From Rhizocola hellebori (GTDB taxonomy: Bacteria; Actinomycetota; Actinomycetes; Mycobacteriales; Micromonosporaceae): 64,000 nucleotides of DNA. Location: NCBI RefSeq assembly GCF_016862955.1, contig NZ_BONY01000002.1, positions 1-64,000 of the forward strand, given 5' to 3'. This document shows positions 25,854 through 34,872 of this stretch, piece by piece. Position numbers and translations under genes: made by a program. Below the pieces are notes generated by a model. That model ran no database searches. It was not told the DNA's origin and saw only the letters and a program-made list of their open reading frames with translations. Every line of letters begins with the position of its first letter. Position 1 is the stretch's first letter.

Positions 25854-28133
25854 ATGCGGCGAAGGCAAAAACACCTCGCCCGGTCGGCCGCGATGGCGTT
25901 GACCGTGGTGTCGCTGCTGTTGGCGAACGCCACCACGGCGATCGCGAACGACAACCCGCGACTCGCCCTGATCGGCAAGCCGCCACCGCAGTCCGGGGCG
26001 GCGGCCGCGTCGCCACCGGTCACCCAGGCGCCCAAGGCGGGCGAGTACACCACACTGTCCTTCGGGGTACAGGGCGGGTGCAACTTCAGCCTGCACACCG
26101 ACATACGCGAGTTCGGTGAGGAGGACGGCGGGGTGTCGGTCGAGGTCAACTATTCGGGAAGCATCGACTGCACCTCTGACGTGTACTTCGAAGGCGAGGC
26201 CTATCTGCTCGACCGCACGCCCGGCTTCGAAGCCATTTTGGACTACTCCGACACCATCTCCGGCTCCGGCGGTGGCTCCAGCGGCAGCTCGTTCTTCATC
26301 CCGTCGGCCTATGACGGCGGCGACGAGCTGGAGACCGCGTTCGCGGCCGACCTGTATTCGGACGTCATCTGGACCGAATGCAACGACCGCCCGGGCGCGA
26401 GGATCCTGTTCTGCGAGGGCCTCGGCACGACGCACCTCACCATCGGAGTGGGATCGGGCAAGTACCAGTCCAAGAAGAAGAAGGCATGCATACGCTCTTC
26501 CGCCTCGCCACACACGTGGACCGACAATGTCACCGAAAAGACCGGCACCGTGGTGGCCAAGCCGAGCGTGACGGTCGAGTGGTGTTATGACGCCAAGACC
26601 GGCAGCAACGCCTACGCCAGGATTGTCGGCGAGATCGCCGGGCGCCCATTGATCCCTGAGCTGGGGCCGCCGGTTGTCACCCCGGCCGATGCCAAGCCGA
26701 AACCGTTCCAGATCAAGCCAGGTGTCACGGCTCACCGGCTCCAGTTCTCGCTCACCTACACCTTTGCCGTCAAGTATGTGCGGGAGGTCGGGGTCGGCGA
26801 GCGGGGCGGCAAGATCGTGTACGAGGCCAGCACCAGTTGCACGGTCTCGGTCGATCTGACGTTCTCCGGCAACGTCATCGCCAACCTATCGATCAACCCC
26901 TGCAGGCCGTGGCTGCCGGGCGGCCGCGCGATGCTTGACGTGGACCGACCGCGCTACCGCACCGGCGAGAGCACGAACTATGTGGTTCAGGGTGCTCCGC
27001 CCAACTCGCCTGTCCGGTGGTCGAGCTCGCTCAACGGGAACCCGGTCGAAAACCAGGCCTTCTACGGCCAGTACACCGATGCCGGTGGCAACTGGTCCGG
27101 CGCAGGCGATCCCTGGGCCGCCAACCAGACCGGCGAGTGGATCAAGAAAGCCTATGTCGGCGACTTCTACGACCTCATCGCCTTTGATGTCAACACGGGC
27201 TCGTCACCTCCGTCCACAGGATCGAAGAACCTGGCGGTCAACGGTGGGTTCAACCTGGGATTCGCACCGTGGCAAGTGATGCCGCAGACCAACATCGCCG
27301 TGTACGGTCCCGGTGTCACCGGCAACGAGCCCTATGAGGGCACCCAGTTCGCTGCGACCAACTCCACCGACGGCAATGGCGGCATCTTCCAAGACGTCCC
27401 GGTCGCCATCAACGCCGGCGACACCTTCTGCGGCAGCACCCAGGTCGCCACCCAAGGTGCCGGCAGCGGCGCCAGTGGCACGTTTGTCATCTGGGGACTC
27501 GACGGATCCGGCGGAAGCGAAGCGTCCTACAAGGCCTTCACCAACCTGCCCGGCGGCAACGCCTGGACGCAGATACAAACCTGTTTCACGGCTACCCGTG
27601 ACCATCCCGCCATCCGCATCCAGTTCTATGTCACCCCTAACACCCCAACCCTGATCGTCGACAACGTCGACGTTCATCGCAGTCTGGCTATCGATGGTGG
27701 GTTCAATCAAGGTCTCGCTTCGTGGCAGGCGATGCCGCAGACCAATTGGTTCGCCTACGGTCCGGGCGTCACGGGCAACGACCCCTATGAGGGTACGAAG
27801 TTCATGGCGACCAATTCCGCCGACGGCAATGGCGGCATCTACCAAGATGTCGCGCTCACCGTCAACGCGGGCGACACCTTCTGCGGCAGCGCGCAGGTCG
27901 CGTCGCAAGGCACCGGCAGCGGTGCCAGCGGGACGTTTGTCATCTGGGGACTCGATGGGCCCGGCGGAAGTGAAGCCTCCTACAAAGCCTTCACCAACCT
28001 GCCCGGCGGCAACGCCTGGACACAGCTGCAAACCTGTTTCACCGCCACCAACACCCACGCCGCCATCCGCATCCAGTTCTACGTCACCCCTAACGGCCAG
28101 ACGCTCGTCGTCGACAACGTCGACGTTCACTGA
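25854..28133 (+). CDS. Large secreted protein with two tandem C-terminal carbohydrate-binding-like modules
   Basis: 759 residues, starting at MRRRQKHLARSA behind GGAGGGAG. Signal peptide to about 38. The N-terminal 400 residues, rich in Ser/Thr/Gly with several Cys (GGCNFSLHT, SIDCTSD, CEGLGTTH, SINPCRPW), match nothing I recognise. The C-terminal part holds two about 150-residue copies (about 458-607 and 609-758), each opening with a GGFN-G-WQ-MPQTN pattern and ending FYVTPN--TL-VDNVDVH. They look like CBM4_9/galactose-binding jelly rolls. No catalytic motif is obvious. Sharing a CebR-like box with a cellulase suggests a plant-polymer role. Confidence 0.8.
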   Translation: MRRRQKHLARSAAMALTVVSLLLANATTAIANDNPRLALIGKPPPQSGAAAASPPVTQAPKAGEYTTLSFGVQGGCNFSLHTDIREFGEEDGGVSVEVNYSGSIDCTSDVYFEGEAYLLDRTPGFEAILDYSDTISGSGGGSSGSSFFIPSAYDGGDELETAFAADLYSDVIWTECNDRPGARILFCEGLGTTHLTIGVGSGKYQSKKKKACIRSSASPHTWTDNVTEKTGTVVAKPSVTVEWCYDAKTGSNAYARIVGEIAGRPLIPELGPPVVTPADAKPKPFQIKPGVTAHRLQFSLTYTFAVKYVREVGVGERGGKIVYEASTSCTVSVDLTFSGNVIANLSINPCRPWLPGGRAMLDVDRPRYRTGESTNYVVQGAPPNSPVRWSSSLNGNPVENQAFYGQYTDAGGNWSGAGDPWAANQTGEWIKKAYVGDFYDLIAFDVNTGSSPPSTGSKNLAVNGGFNLGFAPWQVMPQTNIAVYGPGVTGNEPYEGTQFAATNSTDGNGGIFQDVPVAINAGDTFCGSTQVATQGAGSGASGTFVIWGLDGSGGSEASYKAFTNLPGGNAWTQIQTCFTATRDHPAIRIQFYVTPNTPTLIVDNVDVHRSLAIDGGFNQGLASWQAMPQTNWFAYGPGVTGNDPYEGTKFMATNSADGNGGIYQDVALTVNAGDTFCGSAQVASQGTGSGASGTFVIWGLDGPGGSEASYKAFTNLPGGNAWTQLQTCFTATNTHAAIRIQFYVTPNGQTLVVDNVDVH

Positions 28134-28140
28134 ACACGAA

Positions 28141-28178
28141 GTCTTTGGGGCCGGCCTCAAGACGCCGGCCCCAAAGAC
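28141..28178. terminator. Bidirectional hairpin terminator
   Basis: GTCTTTGGGGCCGGC / GCCGGCCCCAAAGAC, a perfect 15-bp stem with an 8-base loop, between converging genes. Confidence 0.88.
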
Positions 28179-28185
28179 AACGGGA

Positions 28186-29085
28186 TCAGGCCACGCCCTC
28201 GAAGATGACCTGCGGGTCGGTCTGGGCGGGCGTGCCCCAGGTCAGGTCATAGCTGGCGGTGTCGCCGGCCAGGTAGTAGCGGAACCAGTCGGTCAGCAGG
28301 CGGCGGGTGATCTGCAGCTGCACAGCGCGGGTGATCGAGCCGCTGTCGCAGAACAGGCCGGTGGAGTCGATGAATCCACAGTGGAATCCGCCGCGGATGG
28401 TGCGCAGCTGCTTGGGCGCGAGCTTGCTGTTGTAGATGGGCCGCTGGTTACCCGAGATCCCGGCGATGGTGTCGCGGTCCCCGGCCACCAGCATCATCGG
28501 CTTGGACAGGGTCGCCGCGGCGGTGACCGCGGAGGGAGTGGTCTCGGCCGCGGCCAGGTTGGCCACCGCGGTGACGGCCGGGTTGCGGGAGGCGGCCAGC
28601 ACACTGGCCCCGCCGCCCATGGAGTGCCCGGAAAGGCCGAGCTTGTCCTGCCGGACATGCTGGTAGAAACGCGACGTGCTGACAGCGTCCTGTGCCACCA
28701 GGTAGCTCAGGGACGCGTTCATCTCATCGGCGAAGGTGCCGTGGTTGACCGACAGCCCGGTCTGGGTGTTGGGCAGGCCCACGATGAATCCCCACGAGGC
28801 AAGGTGTTTCACCGTGCTCGTGTACTTGCTGATGGCCTGGAAGAAGCCGTGGCCGAACGCGATGGCGGGAAACTCCCCGGCCGCGACGGGCGCGTTCTGC
28901 GCGGTCGAGGTGCCCGGGTAGTAGTAGCGGGTGGTGAACGAACGCCCGTTGAGGGTGACCGAGGCGTCGGTGTAGGCCACCACGAACGGCCCGGGTGCCG
29001 AAGTGTCGGCTGCCGAGGCCGGGGCGGCGCCGGCACCGGTGAACGCGGCCAGCGTGACGAGTAGGAGGGCGGCTCGCCTGAACAT
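28186..29085 (-). CDS. Secreted alpha/beta-hydrolase (PET-hydrolase/cutinase-like)
   Basis: About 299 residues, starting at MFRRAALLLVT behind GAGAGGAG. Signal peptide to about 26. The nucleophile Ser is in GLSGHSMGGGAS (about 155), the acid in AGDRDTIA, and the His in RGGFHCGFID. The order and spacing follow polyester hydrolases and cutinases of actinomycetes, including the GHSMGGG elbow. Likely an extracellular esterase or lipase; the polymer is not predictable. It lies after the TetR gene but has its own promoter region with inverted repeats. Confidence 0.82.
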   Translation of the reverse strand: MFRRAALLLVTLAAFTGAGAAPASAADTSAPGPFVVAYTDASVTLNGRSFTTRYYYPGTSTAQNAPVAAGEFPAIAFGHGFFQAISKYTSTVKHLASWGFIVGLPNTQTGLSVNHGTFADEMNASLSYLVAQDAVSTSRFYQHVRQDKLGLSGHSMGGGASVLAASRNPAVTAVANLAAAETTPSAVTAAATLSKPMMLVAGDRDTIAGISGNQRPIYNSKLAPKQLRTIRGGFHCGFIDSTGLFCDSGSITRAVQLQITRRLLTDWFRYYLAGDTASYDLTWGTPAQTDPQVIFEGVA

Positions 29086-29110
29086 TTTGTGCTCCTCTCG
29101 AAGGGACGGT

Positions 29111-29137
29111 GTGTTTCGGACAATGAAACACCGTTTC
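29111..29137. promoter_or_regulatory. Overlapping inverted repeats before the secreted hydrolase
   Basis: GTGTTTC-N7-GAAACAC (29111-29131) overlaps GAAAC-ACC-GTTTC (29125-29137), 26-52 bases before the hydrolase start. GAAAC-NCC-GTTTC recurs at 38021-38033. Confidence 0.6.
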
Positions 29138-29176
29138 CCTCTGAGATACAAGCATGGAAATATGCCGCGTCGTCGG

Positions 29177-29779
29177 TTACCGTTTCCGCTGGCGCGGCAG
29201 GACATCGTCAAGGGTGCGAGCCCATTGGCGCAGCACCCGGCCGCGCCTGCGATCGTCGTCGCTCAGCAGAGCGGCCAGGCCCAGCCCGCGGACCAGATCC
29301 AGCGTGGCCTGAACGGTTTCGCGTACCCCGGGCTCCTTCTCGGAGACGCCCAGCAGCTCCACGGCCATCGCGTGAGCCTGCCGGCCGAGCTCCGCCTCAA
29401 GCGGCCCGATCAGCGCGCGCAACCCCTCGTCGGCGGCAGCAGCGACCCACAATTGAAGCGCGGCCCGGAACACAGGGCCGCTGTAGAAACCGAACAGAAG
29501 CTCAAGAACCTCCACAGTGGAGTGTGGAACGCCTTCGTGCGCCGCGATTTCGGCCCGGCGCAACTCGCTCATGTGTGAGATGGTGCCGGCCACCAGCGCT
29601 TCGCGGGTCGCAAAGTGATGCTGCGCCGCGCCCCGGGAAACCCCGGCCCGCTCGGCGACCACCACCACGGTGGTGTTCGACCACCCCAGATCGGCCAAGC
29701 ACTCCAACGCCGCCTCCAGCAACCGCTGGCGCGTCACCCGGCTGCGATCCTGCCGCGGCGCCCGCACCGCCGCGGTCAT
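29177..29779 (-). CDS. TetR-family transcriptional regulator
   Basis: About 200 residues, starting at MTAAVRAPRQDRSRVTRQRLL (29779), which overlaps the enoyl-CoA hydratase stop (ATGA). N-terminal TetR helix-turn-helix: LLEAALECLADLG, VVVVAERAGVSRGAAQHHFATREALVA. The C-terminal ligand domain resembles TetR_C_6-type proteins. It probably represses the hydratase/dehydrogenase/ligase genes through the inverted repeat at 30555-30582; the GAAAC-type sites are a second possibility. Confidence 0.9.
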   Translation of the reverse strand: MTAAVRAPRQDRSRVTRQRLLEAALECLADLGWSNTTVVVVAERAGVSRGAAQHHFATREALVAGTISHMSELRRAEIAAHEGVPHSTVEVLELLFGFYSGPVFRAALQLWVAAAADEGLRALIGPLEAELGRQAHAMAVELLGVSEKEPGVRETVQATLDLVRGLGLAALLSDDDRRRGRVLRQWARTLDDVLPRQRKR

Positions 29780-30528
29780 GGAGCGGCTGCCCAGGTTGGG
29801 GGGCGCTTCTGCAGGAAGGACATGATGCCTTCCATCGCTTCCGGGGTGCCGAAGAGGCGGGCCGAAAGATCTATCATCTCCTGGCCGTGGGAGGTCAAGG
29901 CGGCTCTCACGGCGCGGGTGGTGAGCTGCTTCGAGGCGGCCAGGCCCTGCGGTGAGCACGCCCGGATGCCGTCCAGCAGCGCGGTCAGCGCGGCCTCGGG
30001 GTCTGCCGCGGCCTCGGTGATCAGGCCGATGGCGGCCGCCGTGGCCGAGTCGAAAACCTCGCCTGTCAACAGGTACCGGGCGCAGGCTCGGTCGCTCATG
30101 CGGGGCAGGGTGGTCAGCGAAACCACGGACGCGGCCACGCCGAGGCGGGCCTCGGTGAAGGCGAAGGTCGCGTTCGGCGAGGCGATCGCCAGGTCGCAAG
30201 CGCCGACCAGGCCCAGCCCACCGGCGCGCACATGGCCGTCGATCCGGGCGACGAGCGGCTTGGGCGTCTCGACCATGCTGCGCAACAGGTTCAGCAGCCT
30301 GCCCAGGCCCTCCTCGATGCCTTCGCCCGCCTGCGACAGGTCGGCCCCCGCGCAGAACACGCGGCCGGTATGGGTCAGCACGATCGCGCGCACGCCTTCG
30401 TCGGCGGTGGCCTGCTCCAGATGGGCCGACAGCTCCTGCATCAGCTGAGTGGACAGAGCGTTGCGATTGTGCGGAGAGTCCAGGGTGATCGTGGCGATAC
30501 CGGCCTCGACGGCCAGATGGACGAGCAT
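29776..30528 (-). CDS. Enoyl-CoA hydratase/isomerase family protein
   Basis: 250 residues, starting at MLVHLAVEAGIATITL (30528). Crotonase fold with the oxyanion-hole segments FCAGADLSQAG and GHVRAGGLGLVGACDLAIA. In the second segment the usual G-A-A-GGG reads R-A-GG-LG. Catalytic Glu is expected near TEARLGVAASVV, which has a Glu but an altered motif, so hydratase versus isomerase activity is uncertain. Divergent from the aldehyde dehydrogenase/acyl-CoA ligase pair. Confidence 0.85.
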   Translation of the reverse strand: MLVHLAVEAGIATITLDSPHNRNALSTQLMQELSAHLEQATADEGVRAIVLTHTGRVFCAGADLSQAGEGIEEGLGRLLNLLRSMVETPKPLVARIDGHVRAGGLGLVGACDLAIASPNATFAFTEARLGVAASVVSLTTLPRMSDRACARYLLTGEVFDSATAAAIGLITEAAADPEAALTALLDGIRACSPQGLAASKQLTTRAVRAALTSHGQEMIDLSARLFGTPEAMEGIMSFLQKRPPTWAAAP

Positions 30529-30554
30529 GCCCCCACCTTTCGCGAAGGCCGGGA

Positions 30555-30582
30555 AAAAATCAAGCACAACTGCTTGTTTTTT
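30555..30582. promoter_or_regulatory. Inverted repeat in divergent promoter (TetR operator candidate)
   Basis: AAAAAnCAAGCA-CAAC-TGCTTGnTTTTT: CAAGCA (30561-30566) and TGCTTG (30571-30576) flanked by A5 and T5. It lies 27 bases from the hydratase start and 27 bases from the dehydrogenase start, centred in the 80-base divergent gap. Confidence 0.65.
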
Positions 30583-30608
30583 CTCCGCGAGTAGATAGCG
30601 TGCACGGC

Positions 30609-32048
30609 ATGACGGTTGGTGCGTCCACACCGGATGATGTCGCGCTCGCCTTCGCCACCGCGCGGGCGGCCCAGCCCGCCTGGGCCGGTTTGCCGGCACG
30701 CCGGCGGGCCAAGGTCTTTGCCCGCTTCGCGCGTCAGGTGCTGGGCCGGCGGGAGGAGGTCCTCGACCTGATCCAGGCCGAGACCGGCAAGGCCCGCGTC
30801 AGCGCCGCCGAAGAGGTTTTCGACGCTGCTCTGGTCAGCAGCTACTACGCCCGCAAAGGGCCGCGGGCGCTGCGGTCGCGGCGGCGGCAGGGTGCGATGC
30901 CGATGCTCACCCGGGTCGTCGAGCATCGGGTGCCGTTCGGCGTGGTCGTCGTGATCACCCCGTGGAACTATCCGCTCGCCCTGGCCGTCGGCGACATCGT
31001 GCCGGCGCTGCTGGCCGGAAACGTGGTGGTGCACAAGCCCGACACGCTCACCGCACAGACCGCGCGGTGGGCGCGCCAGCAGCTGATCGAGGCCGGGCTG
31101 CCGCCCGAGGTCTGGCAGATCGTCACCGGCGAGCCCGGCCAGATCGGCGATTTGCTGCTCGCCGGGGCCGACCACCTGACCCTGACCGGGTCGACCGCGG
31201 CCGGGCGTCAGGTCGCGCAGGCCGTCGCGCCCAGGCTCATCGGCTATTCCCTGGAGCTCGGTGGCAAGAACGCCATGCTGGTGCTGCACGACGCCGACAT
31301 CGGCAAAGCCGCCCGCGGTGCGTTGCGCGCCTGCTTCTCCAGCACCGGTCAGCTCTGCCTTTCCGTGGAGCGCCTGCTGGTCCACAGATCGCGCTATGCG
31401 GAGTTTCTGGCCGCGTTCCTGCCACTGGTCGAGGCCTTGAAAGTGGGCCCCGGCAACGGTTACGACATCGACGTCGGCTCGCTGAGTCACCCCGGTCAGC
31501 TCGATCGGGTCTCCCGGCTGGTCGACGAAGCGATCGCGGGCGGGGCGACTGTTCAGATCGGCGGCAAGGCCCGGCCCGACCTGGGGCCGCTGTTCTTCGA
31601 GCCGACCGTGCTCAGCGGGGTCACCGCGAAGATGGCGCTGCACCACGAGGAGTCCTTCGGGCCGGTGGTGTCCATCTACCCGTTCGACAGCGAGCAGGAA
31701 GCGGTCGAGGTGGCCAACGACACCGAGTTCGGACTCAACGCCAGCGTCTGGAGCCGCGATGTGACGCGGGCAGGGCGGCTGGCGCGCGGGCTGCGGGCCG
31801 GGTCGGTGAACATCAACGACGGCTACGGCGCCGCCTTCGCCTCCTACGACGCGCCCATGGGCGGCATGAAAGCCTCTGGAGTGGGCCGCCGCCACGGCAT
31901 TGAAGGGCTGCTCGGTTACACCGAGGCGCAAACGGTGGCCAGCCAGCGCCTGCTCACCCTGGATCGGCCAGGTAACAGATCAGCGCGCAAACACCTGGCG
32001 CTGCTCGCCAAAGCCACCCGCTTGATGATCGGATTGAGGTTGCGGTGA
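30609..32048 (+). CDS. Succinate-semialdehyde dehydrogenase-like aldehyde dehydrogenase
   Basis: About 479 residues from the ATG at 30609 (GTG at 30600 is a possible alternative). A TAGATA -10-like box ends 11 bases before the ATG, so the leader is very short. Active-site Glu in SLELGGKNAMLVLHD and Cys in GQLCLSVERL; ITPWNYPL is the cofactor-site motif. It resembles NADP-dependent semialdehyde dehydrogenases. A GTGA overlap couples it to the acyl-CoA ligase, so its acid product may be activated by CoA. Confidence 0.87.
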   Translation: MTVGASTPDDVALAFATARAAQPAWAGLPARRRAKVFARFARQVLGRREEVLDLIQAETGKARVSAAEEVFDAALVSSYYARKGPRALRSRRRQGAMPMLTRVVEHRVPFGVVVVITPWNYPLALAVGDIVPALLAGNVVVHKPDTLTAQTARWARQQLIEAGLPPEVWQIVTGEPGQIGDLLLAGADHLTLTGSTAAGRQVAQAVAPRLIGYSLELGGKNAMLVLHDADIGKAARGALRACFSSTGQLCLSVERLLVHRSRYAEFLAAFLPLVEALKVGPGNGYDIDVGSLSHPGQLDRVSRLVDEAIAGGATVQIGGKARPDLGPLFFEPTVLSGVTAKMALHHEESFGPVVSIYPFDSEQEAVEVANDTEFGLNASVWSRDVTRAGRLARGLRAGSVNINDGYGAAFASYDAPMGGMKASGVGRRHGIEGLLGYTEAQTVASQRLLTLDRPGNRSARKHLALLAKATRLMIGLRLR

Positions 32049-33688
32049 AGGTCAAGAGCCTGTGTGAAGCGTTCCAGATCACCGCCGCGCGGGCGCCGCA
32101 GGCGGTGGCCCTGCGGGCCTCCGGTCAGGAAACGGTGATCACCTGGGGCGACTACGCGCGCCGGGTGGCCAGGCTCGCCGCCGGGCTGCGCCGGCTCGCG
32201 GTGTCCAAAGGGGACACCATCGCGCTGATGATGGCCAACCGGCCGGAGTTTCATCTCGCCGACACCGCCGCCATCCATCTGGGCGCTGTCCCCTTCTCCA
32301 TCTACAACACCTCCTCCGCGGAGCAGATCTCCCACATCATCGCCAACTCCGGGGCCAAGGTAGTGATCTGCGAGAAGCAATACGCCGACCGCATGCCGCC
32401 GATCGAGCACCTGATCCTGGTCGAGGAGCTGACCGCGCTGGAGGCCGATCCGGATGACGACTTCGAGCAGGTGTGGCGCTCGGTGCAGGCGGAAGACCTG
32501 CTGACGCTGATCTACACGTCGGGCACCACCGGCCCGGCCAAAGGGGTGGAACTCACCCACGCCAACCTGCTCGCCGAGGCGGATGCGGTGACCGCCTACT
32601 TCGATCCGCAGCCCGGCGATCGCAGCACCTCCTATCTGCCCTCGGCTCATATTGCCGACCGCCTGTCCTCCCACTATCTGCAGATGCTCTACGGCGCGGA
32701 GATCACCTGTGTGTCCGATCCGCGGGCGCTGATCGCCGCGCTGCCCTCGGTGCGGCCCACCTTTTGGGTTGCCGTGCCCCGGGTATGGGAGAAGATGAAG
32801 GCCCGCATAGAGGAGGCGGTGCTCGACGCCTCGCCGTTGCGCCGCGCGATGTTCCGATGGGCGCTCGCCCGGGGGTACAACCGCACTCCCGTGTTGTGGC
32901 CCATCGCCGATCGGGTGGTGCTTTTGCCGGTACGCAGAAAAATTGGCCTAGATCAAGTGAGATGGGCCATGTCCGGCGCTGCCGCGATCCCGCTCGAGAC
33001 GCTGGAGTTCTTTCTGGCGTTGGGAATCCGCGTCTGCGAGGTGTGGGGGATGTCGGAGACGTGCGGGGCCGGCACGGCGAACCCGCCCGGGAAAATCAAG
33101 CCCGGCACGGTCGGCCTGCCGCTGCCGGGGGCGCAGATCCGGCTCGACGACGACGGCGAGGTGCTCATCAAAGGGCCGATGATTATGAAGTCCTATCGCG
33201 GCGAGCCCGCCCTGACCGCGGAGGCGCTCGACGAGCAGGGCTGGCTTCGCACCGGCGACATCGGCAGCTTCGACGCCGACGGCTATCTGTCCATTGTGGA
33301 CCGCAAGAAGGAGCTCATCATCAACGCGGCCGGCAAGAACATGTCGCCGACGAACATCGAGAACGCGGTCAAGGCGGCCTGCCCCTTGGTGGCGGCGGTC
33401 GTGGTGATCGGCGACGCCAAGCCCTATAACGTTGCGCTCATCTCCCTCGATGCCGATGCGGTAGCCGCTTTCACCGCCCGCAACGGCGCGCAGGCCATCC
33501 CCGGCGCGATCGAAGCCGGTGTGGCGCAAGGAAACGCGCGGCTGTCGCGGGTCGAGCAGATTAAACGTTATACCGTGCTGGAGGGCAGCTGGGATCCGGG
33601 CGGCGACGAGCTGACCCCGACGCTCAAACTGCGGCGCCGGGCCATACTCGCCAAGTACACCAAGGAAATCGCGGAGCTCTACCGCTGA
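32045..33688 (+). CDS. Long-chain acyl-CoA ligase (FadD15-like AMP-binding enzyme)
   Basis: 547 residues. The adenylate motif YTSGTTGPAKG (about 155), the A4 motif EVWGMSETCG, and the A7 motif GWLRTGDIG are all present, with VDRKKELIINAAGKN near the hinge. The lid insertion and the length match long-chain fatty-acid CoA ligases. It makes acyl-CoA from an acid, ATP and CoA, feeding the divergent enoyl-CoA hydratase. Last 3' end of the rightward pair, 4 bases from the converging cupin gene. Confidence 0.9.
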   Translation: MKVKSLCEAFQITAARAPQAVALRASGQETVITWGDYARRVARLAAGLRRLAVSKGDTIALMMANRPEFHLADTAAIHLGAVPFSIYNTSSAEQISHIIANSGAKVVICEKQYADRMPPIEHLILVEELTALEADPDDDFEQVWRSVQAEDLLTLIYTSGTTGPAKGVELTHANLLAEADAVTAYFDPQPGDRSTSYLPSAHIADRLSSHYLQMLYGAEITCVSDPRALIAALPSVRPTFWVAVPRVWEKMKARIEEAVLDASPLRRAMFRWALARGYNRTPVLWPIADRVVLLPVRRKIGLDQVRWAMSGAAAIPLETLEFFLALGIRVCEVWGMSETCGAGTANPPGKIKPGTVGLPLPGAQIRLDDDGEVLIKGPMIMKSYRGEPALTAEALDEQGWLRTGDIGSFDADGYLSIVDRKKELIINAAGKNMSPTNIENAVKAACPLVAAVVVIGDAKPYNVALISLDADAVAAFTARNGAQAIPGAIEAGVAQGNARLSRVEQIKRYTVLEGSWDPGGDELTPTLKLRRRAILAKYTKEIAELYR

Positions 33689-33692
33689 GCGG

Positions 33693-34871
33693 TCACATTC
33701 CTTCGCCGTCCCAGCGGCCGCGGGAACGGCTGCGCACCGGCAGCGACGACAGGATCGGCGCCGGAATCGGGTCACCCTGACGCCAGGCGCGTCCGGCGCC
33801 GAGATTGTGGGCGTGGGAGTCGGTGCGCTCGTGCGGGTGCTCAAGGTGGTGGTGGTCGGGACCCCAATGGGTGTGCCCGTGGCCGTCCTGCAACCGGGCC
33901 GCGTCAAGCGCCTTGGCGATGGCGAGGAAACCGGGGTCGTCGCCCTGGCCGTGCAGAACCACCTCCGGGTCGCCCTGGAACTTCGCGGAAGCCTGCAGCT
34001 GAGCCAGATCGGCCGCGGTGCGCCGGGACGGGCCGGAGCCGAGCTGGTGCGAGGAGTGCGACCAGCGCAGCGGATGCTCCGCCTCCTGCGGCCCATAGTT
34101 GATCGCCTCGCCGCCCCACCGCACCCATTCGTTTTGGGTGTACCAGTTGAGCAGCTCGCCGTCAGAGCGCAGCAGCCAGGTCGCGCCGCCCTCCATCGTG
34201 GTGAAGTGACCGTGCTTGACCCGCGCCGGGCGGAAGAAATAGGTGCCCAGATCCAGCGTGCCGAAGTTGTACTCCATGTGCCCCGCGACGGTGTAAGCCT
34301 CCTCATAGCACGGGTGGTGCGCCAGCCGGTGATCCGACCAGCCCTCCTGCGCGAAGACCAGCCGCGTGTAGAAACCGGTCACCGGATCCACATGCAGGTA
34401 CTTGATGAACAGCCCCGGCATCGGGCCGGCGTTGGGCACCGCGTCCCAGGCCATCGCCTCGGTGTCGAGTACGATGATCTCCTCGCGGGCGCCCGGCCGG
34501 CGCGGCGCGGCGACGGAGTCGACCGGGTCGAAGCCGGCGTCGCCGTACTCGCGGTAGTGCAGGATGCGGGTGCCCTCGGCGAATCGCAGCCAGTCGGCGG
34601 GAACCCCTTGCGGCACATAGAGATAACCACCGGCCCCGATCTTGCGCCCGCCGTAGGTCATCTCGCCTTCAAGCACGTGGTACTCGGTGTTGGCATGATG
34701 GATGCCCGGCCCCCGCCCCCAGTCGGTGTGGAAGTCGACGCGCAGCGATGCCGAGCCGTCCTCCTCGTCCACCGACAGCCGCCGCTCGCTGGCGCGGCCT
34801 TCGCCGCCGATCAGCTCCGCGCCGTGCCAGACGTAGTCGTTTTCCTGGATGAGCTCGACGTGCGGGCGCAC
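33693..34871 (-). CDS. Cupin-domain protein with His-rich tail
   Basis: About 392 residues from a GTG at 34871, 6 bases after AGGAGG and 1 base after the MFS stop. An ATG seen inside that segment is out of frame. Bicupin layout: HTDWGRGPGIHHANTEYHVLEGEMTYGG near the start, with a His-Glu-type metal site, and a second half near CYEEAYTVAGHMEYNFG and PARVKHGHFTTMEGG. The tail carries a His-rich stretch (DGHGHTHWGPDHHHLEHPHE), likely metal-binding. The exact reaction is unknown. It belongs to the operon with the MFS, hydrolase and CoA-transferase genes. Confidence 0.75.
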   Translation of the reverse strand: MRPHVELIQENDYVWHGAELIGGEGRASERRLSVDEEDGSASLRVDFHTDWGRGPGIHHANTEYHVLEGEMTYGGRKIGAGGYLYVPQGVPADWLRFAEGTRILHYREYGDAGFDPVDSVAAPRRPGAREEIIVLDTEAMAWDAVPNAGPMPGLFIKYLHVDPVTGFYTRLVFAQEGWSDHRLAHHPCYEEAYTVAGHMEYNFGTLDLGTYFFRPARVKHGHFTTMEGGATWLLRSDGELLNWYTQNEWVRWGGEAINYGPQEAEHPLRWSHSSHQLGSGPSRRTAADLAQLQASAKFQGDPEVVLHGQGDDPGFLAIAKALDAARLQDGHGHTHWGPDHHHLEHPHERTDSHAHNLGAGRAWRQGDPIPAPILSSLPVRSRSRGRWDGEGM

Positions 34872-34872
34872 C

